A stretch of DNA of 64,000 nucleotides, taken from positions 11,317,226-11,381,225 of the forward strand of contig NC_087074.1 of assembly GCF_026151205.1 (NCBI RefSeq), written 5' to 3'. Under the pieces are notes generated by a model. That model was not told where the DNA came from. It saw nothing but the letters and a program-made list of their open reading frames with translations, and ran no database searches. Positions 27,601 through 39,619 of this stretch are shown here, one piece after another. How positions within the stretch are numbered: the first letter of the stretch is position 1; each line of letters begins with the position of its first letter. Source of the stretch: Bolinopsis microptera (Eukaryota > Ctenophora > Tentaculata > Lobata > Bolinopsidae). A program made the translations under genes and the position numbers.

Positions 27601-30600
27601 TACATAATTGTCCCAATTGATATTCAGGATTCTTCTCAAGCATCTTTGATGGAACATGAAAATATTTTAGGTGCACCTCAAATATTTTCATCCGCGTCTG
27701 AGTGGTATTCCATACCTCACTTCGTCTGAGTGGCATACCTCACTTCATACCTCACTTCCATCAATCCGTATAGATCCAGGTTTGAGTTGGTGTCTTAATT
27801 TTACTGAGCAGCTGAGCTGATAGAATGCCCCAGAGGCCTTTGGAATGCAAGCTGAGAATTCTTCTCTAGCCAAGTTAAACAGGTGTCCAATATAAGAAGA
27901 CATATGAGCGGAACTTTAGGTCGAGTCCAGTATAACAGGTGTGCAACAACAAGCAATGAAATTCACATCACAGTTTCTAGAAATAAATAAACTTACTTTA
28001 AATTATAGGTGCTGACAGTTCGCCATGCTGTCAAGCAATCAACTAGATTACCGTAAGTTAAACAGCAGCTCCTAGACAAGACACTAATCTTTACACCGCT
28101 ACTAGTTCAGCTGCTATGGTACGTACTTGTTAGATTCAATGTTAGACTCACTGTACCATTCACATTTCACCTATTACTAATATTATTCAGTGTGTTACGT
28201 ACTTATATAGAGTTGGATGCTATTCGAATATATTTTTTCTCTATCGAAACCTTGGTTTATGATTTTCCACAACTCGAAAATTAGCAAAGAACAATTATCA
28301 GAGCAGTTTAGTTGTTTATGAACATTTCCACCTAGTGAATGCCGAATGAAGCAGCATTTGCTAAACTTATACTAGGCGTAGTCTCAGCCGTGTACTTACA
28401 ATCACGGCGATTAGATCCAAGAACAAAATTATAATCGTACCAGCTAAAATCTGGGCATTATCATACCTTGCATCAATATCATTGAGAATGCATGCTTTCA
28501 GTATCAGATTTAATATTAATATCGATTTGTTTGACTTTGAAGTTAAATCCCCCGAAGTTTCCAGACACTACGAATGTTACGAGAATATGGTGATCACTTC
28601 ATACAATATGTAGTGCAAGTAATATATCGGGATTTATATGGATCACAGATTCACAGTGCATAATATATTGATGAGGTATGACAGAATGTTTAAAAATCAA
28701 AATGAGCTACACCTCATTCACCAAATGAATAACTTGTCATAATGAATTGAAAACTTTTCAATGTACTTAGATGAAAGATGCTTCCCTTTAACAGTATAGT
28801 ACTCTGTCTCACCTTTTTTTTCACAGGACTACTAAAATCTGACGTTCTTGTCTTACTTACCTCGAGTAGAGTATCTAAAAGGTTTTGGCGCTGTTGTTAT
28901 AAAAGTACTTGCAATGGTAGCTTGGCTTGGTTGGTGTTGCAAATCGGAGTTCCCGTTATATGGATGGTTGGTGATATTATGGTTAATGGGACATATTTTT
29001 GCTAATATCAGTATTTGCATTTTACAGCATGGCAGTCCTGAAGCGTACAGTTTCATGCTCTTATTAACTAAGACCTTGACAACAAATCATGATAATTGTT
29101 TATTTGTAATATCAATAAGATTCTACATGGGTCACTACTCACTAGGTACTAAAAAGCATTTCACGGACAGCACCGGAGCTCCGTGATTCTGGACACTTTT
29201 CATTGATTTAAACTGAGTTTAATAACATTACCAACTATTAATCACATTTCATATTCAAACCTATTATAGCGTCAACAGATTTTCTAGGGTTTCCACGCTA
29301 TCAGACTATCTTAAGCTTACGGTTTTTACTATTTTAGTCTTAAATACGGCAAACGAATGTGTAATCATCGATTAACGAGCACTTAGTCTATTTAGTGGCA
29401 ATGTAAAAAACTGCATACCGAGAAATACGATTAGGTGGGACCTATGATGAGAAGTACGTACTCGTTTAGGGGGGGGCAAAGTACGTCTTGTAGCAACTTG
29501 AAAAGTCCGACTCATTTCGACGTACGACTTTAGATAGAAATTTTTTGTTTTTGGAATTATTATCTGGGGCCGTTGTAAAATGTAATTATTTCCGATGTTT
29601 AGAGAAAAAATCCGTTCGCGGAACAAAATAACACACCAATTCTTAAGTCAGAGCACGCATTATAAATAAAAAAATATTCTACAAAATTACTAGGACGATT
29701 TACTTATTTAAACAGCTTGTTCCTCTAACAGTTATCTTTAAGTTAATTCGAGATTGGAATATGAAACACACGTTTTTTAAAACGCTCAATATTTGCCGTA
29801 AACAAGCGATTTAGAACTCTTCCATGGATTTCTAGAAGGAGAACTTTTCAGTAGATTGAAAAGTTACGTTTACGATACGAGTAAATTGAAAAGTCCGACT
29901 CATTCGTACTTCTCATCTTAGTTAGTGACTGCAGACAGACTACTACTACTACTACTACTACTACCAGTATCACTGGTCGTGCAGCTCGGAGGCAGGTACA
30001 ACCAGACTTCATAACACCCACCTCACTCTAATATTAATGCTTTTCAAACAAAGAATATATATACTGCGCGGATGTGTGACCGCCACTTCATGGTAATCTA
30101 CACTGATGTAGATTTGTCATTTGTCTGTAATTGAAACGGCCGGTCGAAAGTCAGAAACTGGATTAGTTATAGTTCTGTAGAATTTGCTGTGTTTGGATAA
30201 TGGTCATCATTAGCTCGGGACAAGCTAAACTCTTGCTTGTTAATTGTTGTGTGGAATCAGTCTAATTTCAAGCTTCGGCCAATCTTACTACCAGTACGTT
30301 GTTTTTGTTTTCTACCGATACAGATACTAGTTACATCCGGGTAACTAGTATTACTAGTATATTTGTAGGAACGTAACGTGTTTTTCTTTTATGATATTTT
30401 TCATGGCAACAAATCTGCTAACCCAGTTCATTCTGTGATCATGCTAGACCTGGTAATTATATTATGCTTAGCTCCAAACATTGGTTGATTATTGCCTTAT
30501 TGTCAGGTACAAAGTGCACTTTTCTACTACTTAGAAACAATAATCTAAAATTAGCAGTAGTATGAGAGAAAACGTATGCGGAGGGAAATTAAATCATCTG

Positions 30601-31259
30601 GTGATGACCCAAAACGATTAAATAATAGCCATTTAGTTGTAGTCAACATTAGGGGTCGTTCAAATATTATTGTTGGGTAATTACTGAGGGGAAGGAGGTT
30701 GTTTCTAAATTATTACGCTAGTCTAATTATATAACAATAGCTATGTGTAAAACTGATTACGGAGGAGGGATCAGAGATTTATCAATTTACCAACATATGT
30801 TATAACGTAATATTTGAATGACACCTTATTACTATTATTCTATTAGTCGTGGCATACTTTTAGTTGTGAGACCGAGCTGGATCCAGCTGGAATATTAAGT
30901 TGCAAGTTTGCTATTCATTGTTTGGCATAAAATCGCAAATTGGTTTTCCGCAAACATTATGTCATAGGTGGACAGTCACTGCTTGTAATTTCATTCAATT
31001 TCAAGATGATATAATCTTATTTACACATTTGCAATATTAATTATTGTTAAAGAAATGATATAGGAATGATACCGTAATTATATTTGCGCGCTGGTCGGCA
31101 GGATATAAACTTACAAAGGAATGACTGTCTATTCCTCTTATCTTTTCCTAAGAAGAGGACAGCACTCATTTTATTACTATTCATTTGAACCAATCAGTCA
31201 TTTTGTGGAATATTGACGGATTGATTCACACACACACTCACCGAATCATTAGTGTGTTG

Positions 31260-31512
31260 GTAGCTACTATTACCTAGGTGCGTCCTGGGACGACGGTTGG
31301 AAGTCGTCTAGGTGACCAAAAACCTTGTCTCTATACAGCGATACTGTTAGTTAGCTGTAAACTGAGAAACCTTGTCCCCAGGTAACTGTTGCCTGGTAAC
31401 TTGAACTCTATCTCTAGGTTACTGTAACCTGTTAACTAAGAAACCTTTTCTCTAGGTAACCGTTACCTGGTAACTTAAACTCTCTCGCTAAGTAACTGAA
31501 ACCTTGTAACTA
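31260..31512. repeat. Diverged ~70-bp tandem repeat with GGTAAC palindromes
   Basis: Two to three diverged copies of a unit containing GAAACCTTGTC, AGGTAACYGTTRCCTGGTAA and CTAAGTAACTG. Each unit contains the near-palindrome AGGTAACCGTTACCT. Confidence 0.6.
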
Positions 31513-34367
31513 GAATAAGACCCTGTTTATTGTTTAAATTGTCACTTGAGTACTACTACTAGTACTAGTAAGCTAGTACAATGTATTTCCTAGTGGTATT
31601 ATACTACACGGTACATATAGCTACACCCAGTCGTCACTTTATTTTTGATGCTAGTTCAGTGATTGCAAAAAACGTTTCAATAATGGGCTTTTTAATTAAT
31701 ATGTTTTGATATTAAAAGGTTTGGCCTTGGGTCCTGGAAACATACTATAAATCCAAATTGTTTACCAGTAAAAATCGAGTCCATTCAAATATTTGCTTGT
31801 ACACATGGTTGATACAATCATAGCCCACTCACAACTACTATAATAAAATAATAACTTGGCTGTTGAGTGCTTCCCTCGATATTCCCCGACGCCTTGGCGG
31901 AGGGATCGCGGGGCACGAAACTAAGCCAAGGTGTCGTTTTTTTATAATTCTCTCCGGGCCTGAATTATATCAAAACAAATAACAGTTGCACACAAAATTT
32001 ACACACTATATTATATTGTACACATTATCGCGGGTATCACTCAACAGCCAAGCAAGGTATTGTTTTAATAATATAATTTCTCCGGTTCTGGATGAAATAA
32101 TGTGTAATGTGATACGTGCGCATGATATTGATACAATATATCATAATAGTGTGTAATATAATATTGTGCGCAGTTACCAGTACGTGTTCACGACTTTCGG
32201 GGATATAATTCCCGGAGAGAATTATAGTTGTTACAGTACGTTCGGTCTTTTGAAGTTTCGGAAACTTTCATGTAAGATTTAATTTTGCTTATCTGTTCAG
32301 TTGTTTTGCCTTGTTTCAATTATGCAGAGTTGATATGATGCAAAAGATATGGTGTTTTAATCTTAATCATAATACCGAGGAGTAGGAGGAGGAGGTATAT
32401 GTGAACAAACATACATGACGTACATTATACAACATGTACATTGTACATTGTACAGCATGCAAATCGTACAACATGTACAATAAGGCAAGTTGTGGGTTCA
32501 GAAGCTTTCATTCTCAGAATCTCAACAACTTTTGTTAATCAGTTGTTCAGCTACACTGCCATGTTTACATTATCATACAGAGGATATGATGCAGTAGAGA
32601 GTACTAAATCATTGTACTTGTAGACACGAAGGTACCTCTCTTATACGTGAAGAGGTGCAGGCAGCTTATTTATTAGTGTCACCTATTATTAATATTATAA
32701 TATTATATCAACTATGTTGAGATTCGTTAAAAGGACCGCAATCACATCATGTTAGTGTTACCATCCCACAAAGAGGAGACCATGTCATTCCTCCAGCAAA
32801 GCAGCTGAATAATTAATGTTTATTAATTTATTGTGCAATATTGCCCTTTCTAATTAGTTGTAATGACTCTTTTGTTTCATCTTCCAATCTCAATACGTCT
32901 GCAGTTGAGTTAGGGCGAAACGTCAGAGCTTCCACCGCGGTGACTCTAACAATTGTTTATGTAGTCTTTGTTCTTCAAGTTCAATTCTTTACAGACTAAT
33001 ATTAAGTTTATCTTATTTACTTCTTTCAGTCTCATTTAAGTTACTCGGAAAAGAGATGTCCATTATTTCTTGCTATCCTGCGGTTGTCATGAAAAGTGAA
33101 ATTGTCAATTAAATACTTATCAGCTCTTCAAACTTTCAAAGTTGTTGGATAGTTGGAAATTATAAGTATAAATCAGGATCTTTTTGTTTGTGCATTTTAA
33201 TTCATCTAACGAATATTGTTCCTTAGACAACGCAGCTATTAAGATTCATTTTTTCTTAAAACTTAACATTTTTATAGTTTTATTTTTAAACAAGCCGCCT
33301 GGGTTGCCGGCGTCAAAAAATATTCCATTTTTTCCTGTTTGGCGGTTGCAGATTCGCTTTATATTTTACGCAACTTTATGTGCAATCTTGCAATTAAGAT
33401 GAAAACAGTTTATATACTGCGCCTTAATCATAATGGAGCCTCAGGGGCTAACACACCATAAAGCTGTTTGACTGCATGTTCATTCGACAACTGGCATGTC
33501 TCACAGATCATTGTCCCAACAGCTTACGGCCATTACTCACAAATTAGCAATCATCCTTGGATCATTAAAGATAGCGGAGACTGGTGTTAAATCCCCACCT
33601 AATTCTTTCCGCCGCGGCTCATCTCTCTATTTTCTCAGACTAACAGATGATCTTTTGCCTTTGTCTTTTGTCTTTTTATTTGGCCGCCCTACGGTGCTTT
33701 ATAAAAATTCATTTTTCAAACCTTAATCGCGATGGCAGGCTCTTGTTTTATATTTGTATCTCTGGCAATGCTGGGATGTACAGTTGGACTAAAATTGTTA
33801 CTTAATTGATAGATAATAACTTAATAAATAAAGCAACAGACTCCGCTTGAATTTAATAGGCCACTTCTAAATCTCATTGCCTTTAATTCGGCGTATATAA
33901 AGATAATGACAAAGTCTAAATACCTTGAACCACACTCATTCCTGGCGATTATAATAATAATATGTCAATTAAAAGTACAGTTAAAATAGCAGGATTGCAG
34001 TCTTAGATTTCATAATAAAGTAATAATGCCAGCCAACTCAGAGTGCCCATTAGAGTTAAACTATAGAGTAACCACTGGTTTCTTAGAGATTGAAACGGGG
34101 TTTAGACTGGTCCGCATATCTCTTTTGTTGCCCGTTTCTTTATCTTAGCAGTTACAACATACATACTACATCATTTCCACTGTAGTAGACTGTACTGCAG
34201 CCCAAACTTTAATCCTGGACAATAGAGTTACAATCGCTTTTATAGCGTAATTTCTAATCCCTCCAAGTTTAAAGTTAATTCTACAGGCAGTTGTGGAGTA
34301 TCACTGAATGTTTTTGATTTTACAAACTATTAATCTGTTTTTGCTCTTTTGAGTGGGTCGATCATAT

Positions 34368-34452
34368 AATTGATGTTTTGGGACAAAGTGAGAGTCTCCA
34401 CTCAGTTGTAAGACTGAGTGGAGACTCTCATTTTGTACCAAAACATCAATTG
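34368..34452. repeat. Hairpin with ~38-bp arms
   Basis: AATTGATGTTTTGGGACAAA and GTGAGAGTCTCCACTCAG pair with an inverted copy after an ~8-nt loop, with only a few mismatches. It is a compact foldback of unknown origin with no ORF. Confidence 0.85.
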
Positions 34453-35494
34453 TTTTTACAAACTGTTGAATTTACATTTAGATTGTTTGCATGCAAACTT
34501 GAAGAAACGTGCACTGGAAATAGAATCGAGCTTGTAGCATGCAAAAGCAGTTTATTTTATCGTTTTATCTGCCATTGAATTTGAGGTATGAAGCAATTTA
34601 TACAGTTCCGTAAACTTACGCACATTATTTGTATGCCTATCATCAGTTGCTTTAAAGATTGGTTAAAAGGTCACTACCACAATTGTTCAATAAAAATTGT
34701 GAATTATGTTCCAAGAAAGTTAAATCATTATACCTTGAGAGGGTATCCACAATTTCTAATGAACATATATGAAATTGTTGAATATTGCTTTGAACGGATA
34801 TTTTGACAAACTTTGAGGAAATGATGATTTGATTACGCAAACCAGAAACCCCCCTCCCCCCTCGTAATCATTTGAAACCCCCTCCCCAGTCCCCTTTTAA
34901 ACTATTAAATATTTGTAATCGTAATATCGATACTGATTACATAATACGACGTACCACTGTCACAAGTCACAAACCCCTTATAATGATACCAAACCTCAAA
35001 GACCGTAATCGGAGTGCAAACATGTTTTTGTTATTTAAGTGTTGATCGTTGAAGCATCATTGTTATTCAGCACAGACCATGTTTAAGAGTTTTAAGAAAG
35101 GAGAAGTTGAAACTTCCTTTTAACTTCAAGGATACCTGTTTTTCCTCTGCTTTTCATTCCAAGGGGATCAAGAATTCAACAGAACCGGAAAGATGATAAG
35201 CGATAGGATTAGTTCATATTATTATTTATCATCGTGTAAATACGTAACGCGAATTAAATAGGTAGTAATTATTTTTTAGTCTCTTGAGTCTTGACACCAC
35301 TTTAGGGTTAGACGGGTTCCTGCTAGTGCTTATAATTCATAGTGATATTGAACCCATATTATTCAGTATTCACCAGGCCACCAACTTTAATCATGTTTTA
35401 TTCTAAAAGTCATGCAATGGTGACCATTTCAGAACCTGTTAGTCCTCGTAGTTGCAGTAAAGATTGAGCGAGTTTATCGATTGAGTATCACTAA

Positions 35495-35583
35495 CATACC
35501 ACATCTAGCATACCATATCTAGCATACCATATCTAGCATACCATATCTAACATACCATATCTAACATACCATATCTAGCATAG
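35495..35583. repeat. 15-bp tandem repeat (ATACCATATCTAGC-type), ~6 copies
   Basis: Consecutive copies of CATACCATATCTAGC with C/T and G/A variants. Confidence 0.9.
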
Positions 35584-35637
35584 AAAACTAAACGAAAACA
35601 TTTTCCATAATTCAGCCCTTCTAAACCGAGCTCCCTA

Positions 35638-36022
35638 GCCTTACCCTAGCCCCACCCTAGCCCCACCCTAGTCCCACCCTAGTACCACCCTAGTCCCACC
35701 CTAGCCCCACCCTAGTCCCACCCTAGCCCCACCCTAGTCCCACCCTAGCCCCACCCTAGCCCAACCCTAGCCCCACCCTAGTCCCACCCTAGCCCCACCC
35801 TAGTCCCACCCTAGTCCCACCCTAGCCTTACCCTAGCCCCACCCTAGTCCCACCCTAGCCCCACCCTAGCGCCACCCTACCCCACCCTAGCTCCACCCTA
35901 GTCCCACCCTAGTCCCACCCTAGTCCCACCCTAGTCCCACCCTAGCCTTACCCTAGCCCCACCCTAGCCCCACCCTAGCCCCACCCTAGCCCCACCCTAG
36001 TCCCACCCTAGCCCCACCCTAC
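35638..36022. repeat. C-rich minisatellite, ~10-bp CCCACCCTAG unit
   Basis: About 35-38 copies of CCCACCCTAG with T/C/G variants at the unit boundary and a few CTTACCCTAG units. The minus strand reads CTAGGGTGGG repeatedly, giving dense runs of three Gs. The array ends about 740 bp upstream of the SLC4A11-like start codon. Confidence 0.95.
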
Positions 36023-36763
36023 ACATCTCCCTCTATTAAACTACTATTACTTTTACACGGGACATTAGATCACGACAACATCCCACTTTGAGGCCAAACA
36101 GAGCAGATTGTTAGTCTCCAACAGCTGCTATGAACAGAAGGGGTAGTCTACCTGCCTTTTGTTTCCCTTGTCTGGGAGTACCAATAATCTTGGTAGCATG
36201 GTGGCGACTTCATGGGTCTGGTCGCGGTGTAGTGAATTAACTGGATAATGTTATCTAACAAAAGGTTCTCCTCCACATCAAGTCATCAATTTAGATGTCC
36301 TCGTTTAGTTAGCGTTTTCCTGGTCTCCGTCAGTTTCTCCTCATAAGCCTTACTGTTTATAGTATGGTTATTCCTTATCAGCTTACATTTTCAACTTATT
36401 TCTTTACTATTGCACGTTGCATCGTTATGAGTATTATCTTATTTTATAATGGTTATTATTATAGTGCTTTTTTGTTTGGTCAGACTTGAATTGTCCGGCA
36501 AAAATGTAATAGTATTTTACATTACTCAATAAAATTAACGACCAATTAATATCTCTGTTATCAGAAAGTAGCATTTTGTTGCTAGTTGGCATTTAAGATT
36601 CATTAATTGCATAGTCAACTTAAATCCTGAGTATTACTAACTTTTAGCACAAGATCTGAATTTCGATTGAAAGCAATTATGAATTAGCATTATCAATTAT
36701 TAGGAAACAGATCAATGACCATAAATCATCGCAGGTATAACAAGGCCAATGACCTGAAACATC
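36023..36763. other. Upstream region of the SLC4A11-like gene
   Basis: AT-rich, without recognised motifs. CAG sites just before the start codon (for example at about 36731-36733, TCGCAGGTATAAC) could be 3' splice sites for a 5' UTR exon. I cannot identify the promoter. Confidence 0.4.
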
Positions 36764-39409
36764 ATGATAAAAAACCCGGCAGCAGACCACACACAGGACC
36801 TTGCAAACGGACAAAGTAACCAACATGAGGGTCAGGTGACTCTAATGAGTAATGGAGGCTCACCCCCGGCCCCGCAGAGTAAGAGAATGGTGAAACAAGA
36901 TACCGTGGGGGACTATCTGGACGACGCTGATGAGATGGAAATGGACGGGGTGGACGTGGAGGTCAGGTCCCCACTCTCCCCCGGTCTTGGTAACCTCTCC
37001 AAAGTCCTGGCTGTCAAGTCTATGGCAACCAAGTGGAGGAAGAAGGTTATCAAGAAGAATGATCTGAACATGGCCTTCTCGGATTCGCCTCACGTGCCTC
37101 AGGTGGATGCTTGTCATGCCATGTACTGGACCAAGCGAAGGTCTGTCCCTCTTAAGAACTATCACGACGAGGCTAGAGCAGAAAAAGATATCTCCAAGTT
37201 CCTCGAGAACCCAGTAGTGTTGTTCAAAGTGAGAGGACAGCAGTGGAAAGACATTGCACACGAGATGTTGGAAAATATCAGGGTGCTGAAACCCAGCTTG
37301 AACCTGAACGTAGAGCGCACCTACAAATGTCTGATAAGTGGTGCTGGAGATTACACCATCCCAGAGTTGGTGCAAGGCCTGGTCTACAACCAAGAATCAG
37401 ACATTATCTGCGAGCAGAGCTTTGTGGTGGTCCTTGGTTCAACCCCCGCCGTTTTGGAGACCCAGACCTCCTTTGCCATTCTGAAGAACTCCGTTAATCT
37501 AGGAGCTCTAATGGCTGAGGTTAAAATGATATGCATGATCCTCTCCCCGGTAAAGAGCAAACAGACCAAGTCTGGGATAGAAGTAGGGAGGACGTACACA
37601 ACGCTACTCTCTGATCTGGAACTGCGGAGAAGGTTGATGGAAAGCAAGACTCCAGCAGAGTTTGCTGCAATTGTTAAAGAGGGCTGCACTCATGTAATGG
37701 ATAAACATACTGAAGTGTACAAACAGGAGAAGGTGATGACACAGGAGGAAGAAGAAGGAGACAATAATATCTCTCCTGTTACAAAGTTCTTCAGAGATAT
37801 CATGCCGCCTGGTAAACTCCTGTGGAGGGACATTAAGCGGAGGAAAAAACACTACATTTCAGATTTCACGGAGGGCATGGACAGTTGGAGATCTATCAAA
37901 AAATATGGCACGTCTATCATCTTCTTGTACTTCACTTTGCTCTTGCCTACCATGGCTTTTGGGGTTTTGAACGCTGACAACACCTATCAGGAGATTGAGA
38001 CCAGGAAGGCTATCTTAGCGCAGGCGTTCGGTGGTATTATATTTGCTCTGTTTGCTGGGCAGCCACTGTCTGTTGTTCAAACCACAATCCCCATCGTTCT
38101 TTTTATTAAACTGGTTTGGACATTCAGCCATGATTTGTTCAACGTGGATTTTTTAACTTTCTACACACTGGTGGGCCTTTGGAATGGATTCTTTCTAATC
38201 GTGATTGCTTTTACCGGGGTTAGTCAAATCATGGCCTTTTGCTCCAGATCTACGGAGGAAATAGTGGGTATATTTACCTCAATAGCTTTCATAGTGGACA
38301 GCATGAAATATGTGAGCAAGCAGTTTAGTCAGTACTGGTGCGAGGAAAGTGGGTGTGACAGGAGTGTTGCACTGGCAGTCTTCATTGTGACATTTGGGAC
38401 ACTTTTCATTGCCTTACAGATCTACAATTTCAAGTGGAGTCCATTCCTCAGCTCCGGGAAAAGGAAGTTGGTGGCGGAGTATGCTCTGCCTTTCTCCGTG
38501 CTCGTTATGTCACTAATTGGCTCTTATTTCATGAGTAATGTTAATCTAGAGACTTTTACAGATGCGAAATATGAGATGGAGCCTACGTATTCGCCGTTTG
38601 ACTATCGGCCCATGAAGTTCTACGGGTGTTCAGAAGACCACCACGTGGAGAGAAGAGCAGCCACGGACGGGGAGGCTGAGGAGCCTTGCAAAGCCATCGG
38701 AGCTGCATCTTTCATCACAAGCGCAGCTCTCGGGTTTATAGTGTCCATGCTGTTCTTCGTGGAGGCAAACCTAGCAGCCAGTATGGTCAACAATCCTCAC
38801 AATAAATTAAAGAAAGGGTCCGCGTATCACCTTGATATGTTGACGACAGCCATCATCAACATTATCCTGAGTATATTCGGGTTGCCCTGGATGCACGCCT
38901 GCCTGCCAACATCCCCCATGCACGTGCGAGGGCTAGCGGACGTGGAAGAGAAGGTTGAGCTGGGGTACGTGAAGGAGATAGTAGTGCGGGTGAGGGAAAC
39001 GAGAATAACAACCCTGATAGCAAACATCCTGGTCTTCATCTCCCTCCTCATGATCCCCGTTCCCCTAGAGTACATTCCGATCCCTGCCCTGTACGGGGTG
39101 CTCCTCTTCATAGCCATTTCCTCCTTGTCTGACTTCCAGCTGTGGGAGAGAGTGTTGTTGATGCTGACCGAGCAGACTCTCTACCCGCCCATACATTACA
39201 TTAGGAAGGTGCCGCAGAAAGCTGTTCACACCTTCACAGCGCTGCAGCTCCTTCAACTGGGCGTGCTTTGTGGCCTGTCATTTTCTGGGATAGCTTACTT
39301 GAAGATGCTCTTCCCCTTTATAATAATCGCTCTTATACCGATCAGAAAGTTTTTGATACCCAAAGCTATTCACGAAGATCATTTGGAAGCATTGGACGGA
39401 TCACATTAA
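36764..39409 (+). CDS. SLC4A11: SLC4A11-like anion/proton transporter (bicarbonate-transporter family)
   Basis: One uninterrupted 881-residue ORF, close to the ~890 residues usual for SLC4A11. Residues ~120-340 form the band-3-type cytoplasmic domain (region around DISKFLENPVVLFKVRGQQW). The membrane domain starts near residue 380 (TSIIFLYFTLLLPTMAFG) and runs nearly to the end. Features favouring SLC4A11 over other SLC4 members are FALFAGQPLSVVQTT, RSTEEIVGIFTSIAFIVD, IFGLPWMHACLPTSPMHVR, the following VEEKVELG segment, and the C-terminal FPFIIIALIPIRKFLIPK. Vertebrate SLC4A11 is a plasma-membrane H+/OH- (ammonia-stimulated) conductance; its older borate-transport assignment is disputed. No introns are visible, although vertebrate orthologues are split into many exons, so intron loss or a retrocopy is likely. 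The intact frame argues for a working gene. Confidence 0.92.
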   Translation: MIKNPAADHTQDLANGQSNQHEGQVTLMSNGGSPPAPQSKRMVKQDTVGDYLDDADEMEMDGVDVEVRSPLSPGLGNLSKVLAVKSMATKWRKKVIKKNDLNMAFSDSPHVPQVDACHAMYWTKRRSVPLKNYHDEARAEKDISKFLENPVVLFKVRGQQWKDIAHEMLENIRVLKPSLNLNVERTYKCLISGAGDYTIPELVQGLVYNQESDIICEQSFVVVLGSTPAVLETQTSFAILKNSVNLGALMAEVKMICMILSPVKSKQTKSGIEVGRTYTTLLSDLELRRRLMESKTPAEFAAIVKEGCTHVMDKHTEVYKQEKVMTQEEEEGDNNISPVTKFFRDIMPPGKLLWRDIKRRKKHYISDFTEGMDSWRSIKKYGTSIIFLYFTLLLPTMAFGVLNADNTYQEIETRKAILAQAFGGIIFALFAGQPLSVVQTTIPIVLFIKLVWTFSHDLFNVDFLTFYTLVGLWNGFFLIVIAFTGVSQIMAFCSRSTEEIVGIFTSIAFIVDSMKYVSKQFSQYWCEESGCDRSVALAVFIVTFGTLFIALQIYNFKWSPFLSSGKRKLVAEYALPFSVLVMSLIGSYFMSNVNLETFTDAKYEMEPTYSPFDYRPMKFYGCSEDHHVERRAATDGEAEEPCKAIGAASFITSAALGFIVSMLFFVEANLAASMVNNPHNKLKKGSAYHLDMLTTAIINIILSIFGLPWMHACLPTSPMHVRGLADVEEKVELGYVKEIVVRVRETRITTLIANILVFISLLMIPVPLEYIPIPALYGVLLFIAISSLSDFQLWERVLLMLTEQTLYPPIHYIRKVPQKAVHTFTALQLLQLGVLCGLSFSGIAYLKMLFPFIIIALIPIRKFLIPKAIHEDHLEALDGSH

Positions 39410-39613
39410 TGACTTAGTGGAGGAGTGCATGTTTTAGACTGTTTTGTTGATTATTAAGTTTTAATATATCAGACGGAGCTTATTAGTCTGGAACTTTTAA
39501 ATACTTTTTGAAGGTTTTTAGCCGTTTTTAGAATTATTAAGAAAGTCTATTATGAGATAACATGATGTGCATTCTGCATATTGTGATAATGATATTTTGA
39601 GGGGTATTTAGTA

Positions 39614-39619
39614 AATAAA
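39614..39619 (+). terminator. Candidate polyadenylation signal AATAAA
   Basis: AATAAA lies ~205 bp after the SLC4A11-like stop codon in GTAAATAAATTATAAAG. It is a plausible poly(A) signal for that gene, although the sequence is AT-rich. Confidence 0.45.

Larger units (their letters stand above)
24685..35494. other. Long non-coding stretch, no supported gene
   Basis: About 10.8 kb of AT-rich sequence with only short ORFs and no recognisable domain. Minor structures are a 16-bp poly-C run near 26941-26956, (CTA)n at 29939-29963, TGTACA-rich short repeats at about 32420-32480, and a pair of inverted ~30-bp segments (TATAATTCTCTCCGGG at ~31943 and its complement at ~32200). Introns or regulatory sequence of flanking genes could lie here unseen. 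Confidence 0.5.

Noticed and set aside
27300-27605. Minus-strand ORF with GRFRGRPRKIW and VLEDAAL, resembling the tail of a LINE polyprotein
   Set aside because: Too short and degraded. No RT motifs nearby and no element ends found.
31840-32232. Inverted ~30-bp segments around ATAATTCTCTCCGGG as a transposon
   Set aside because: No convincing terminal structure or target duplication could be defined.
35495-36022. CRISPR-like array
   Set aside because: Units are contiguous short tandem repeats without unique spacers, in an animal genome.
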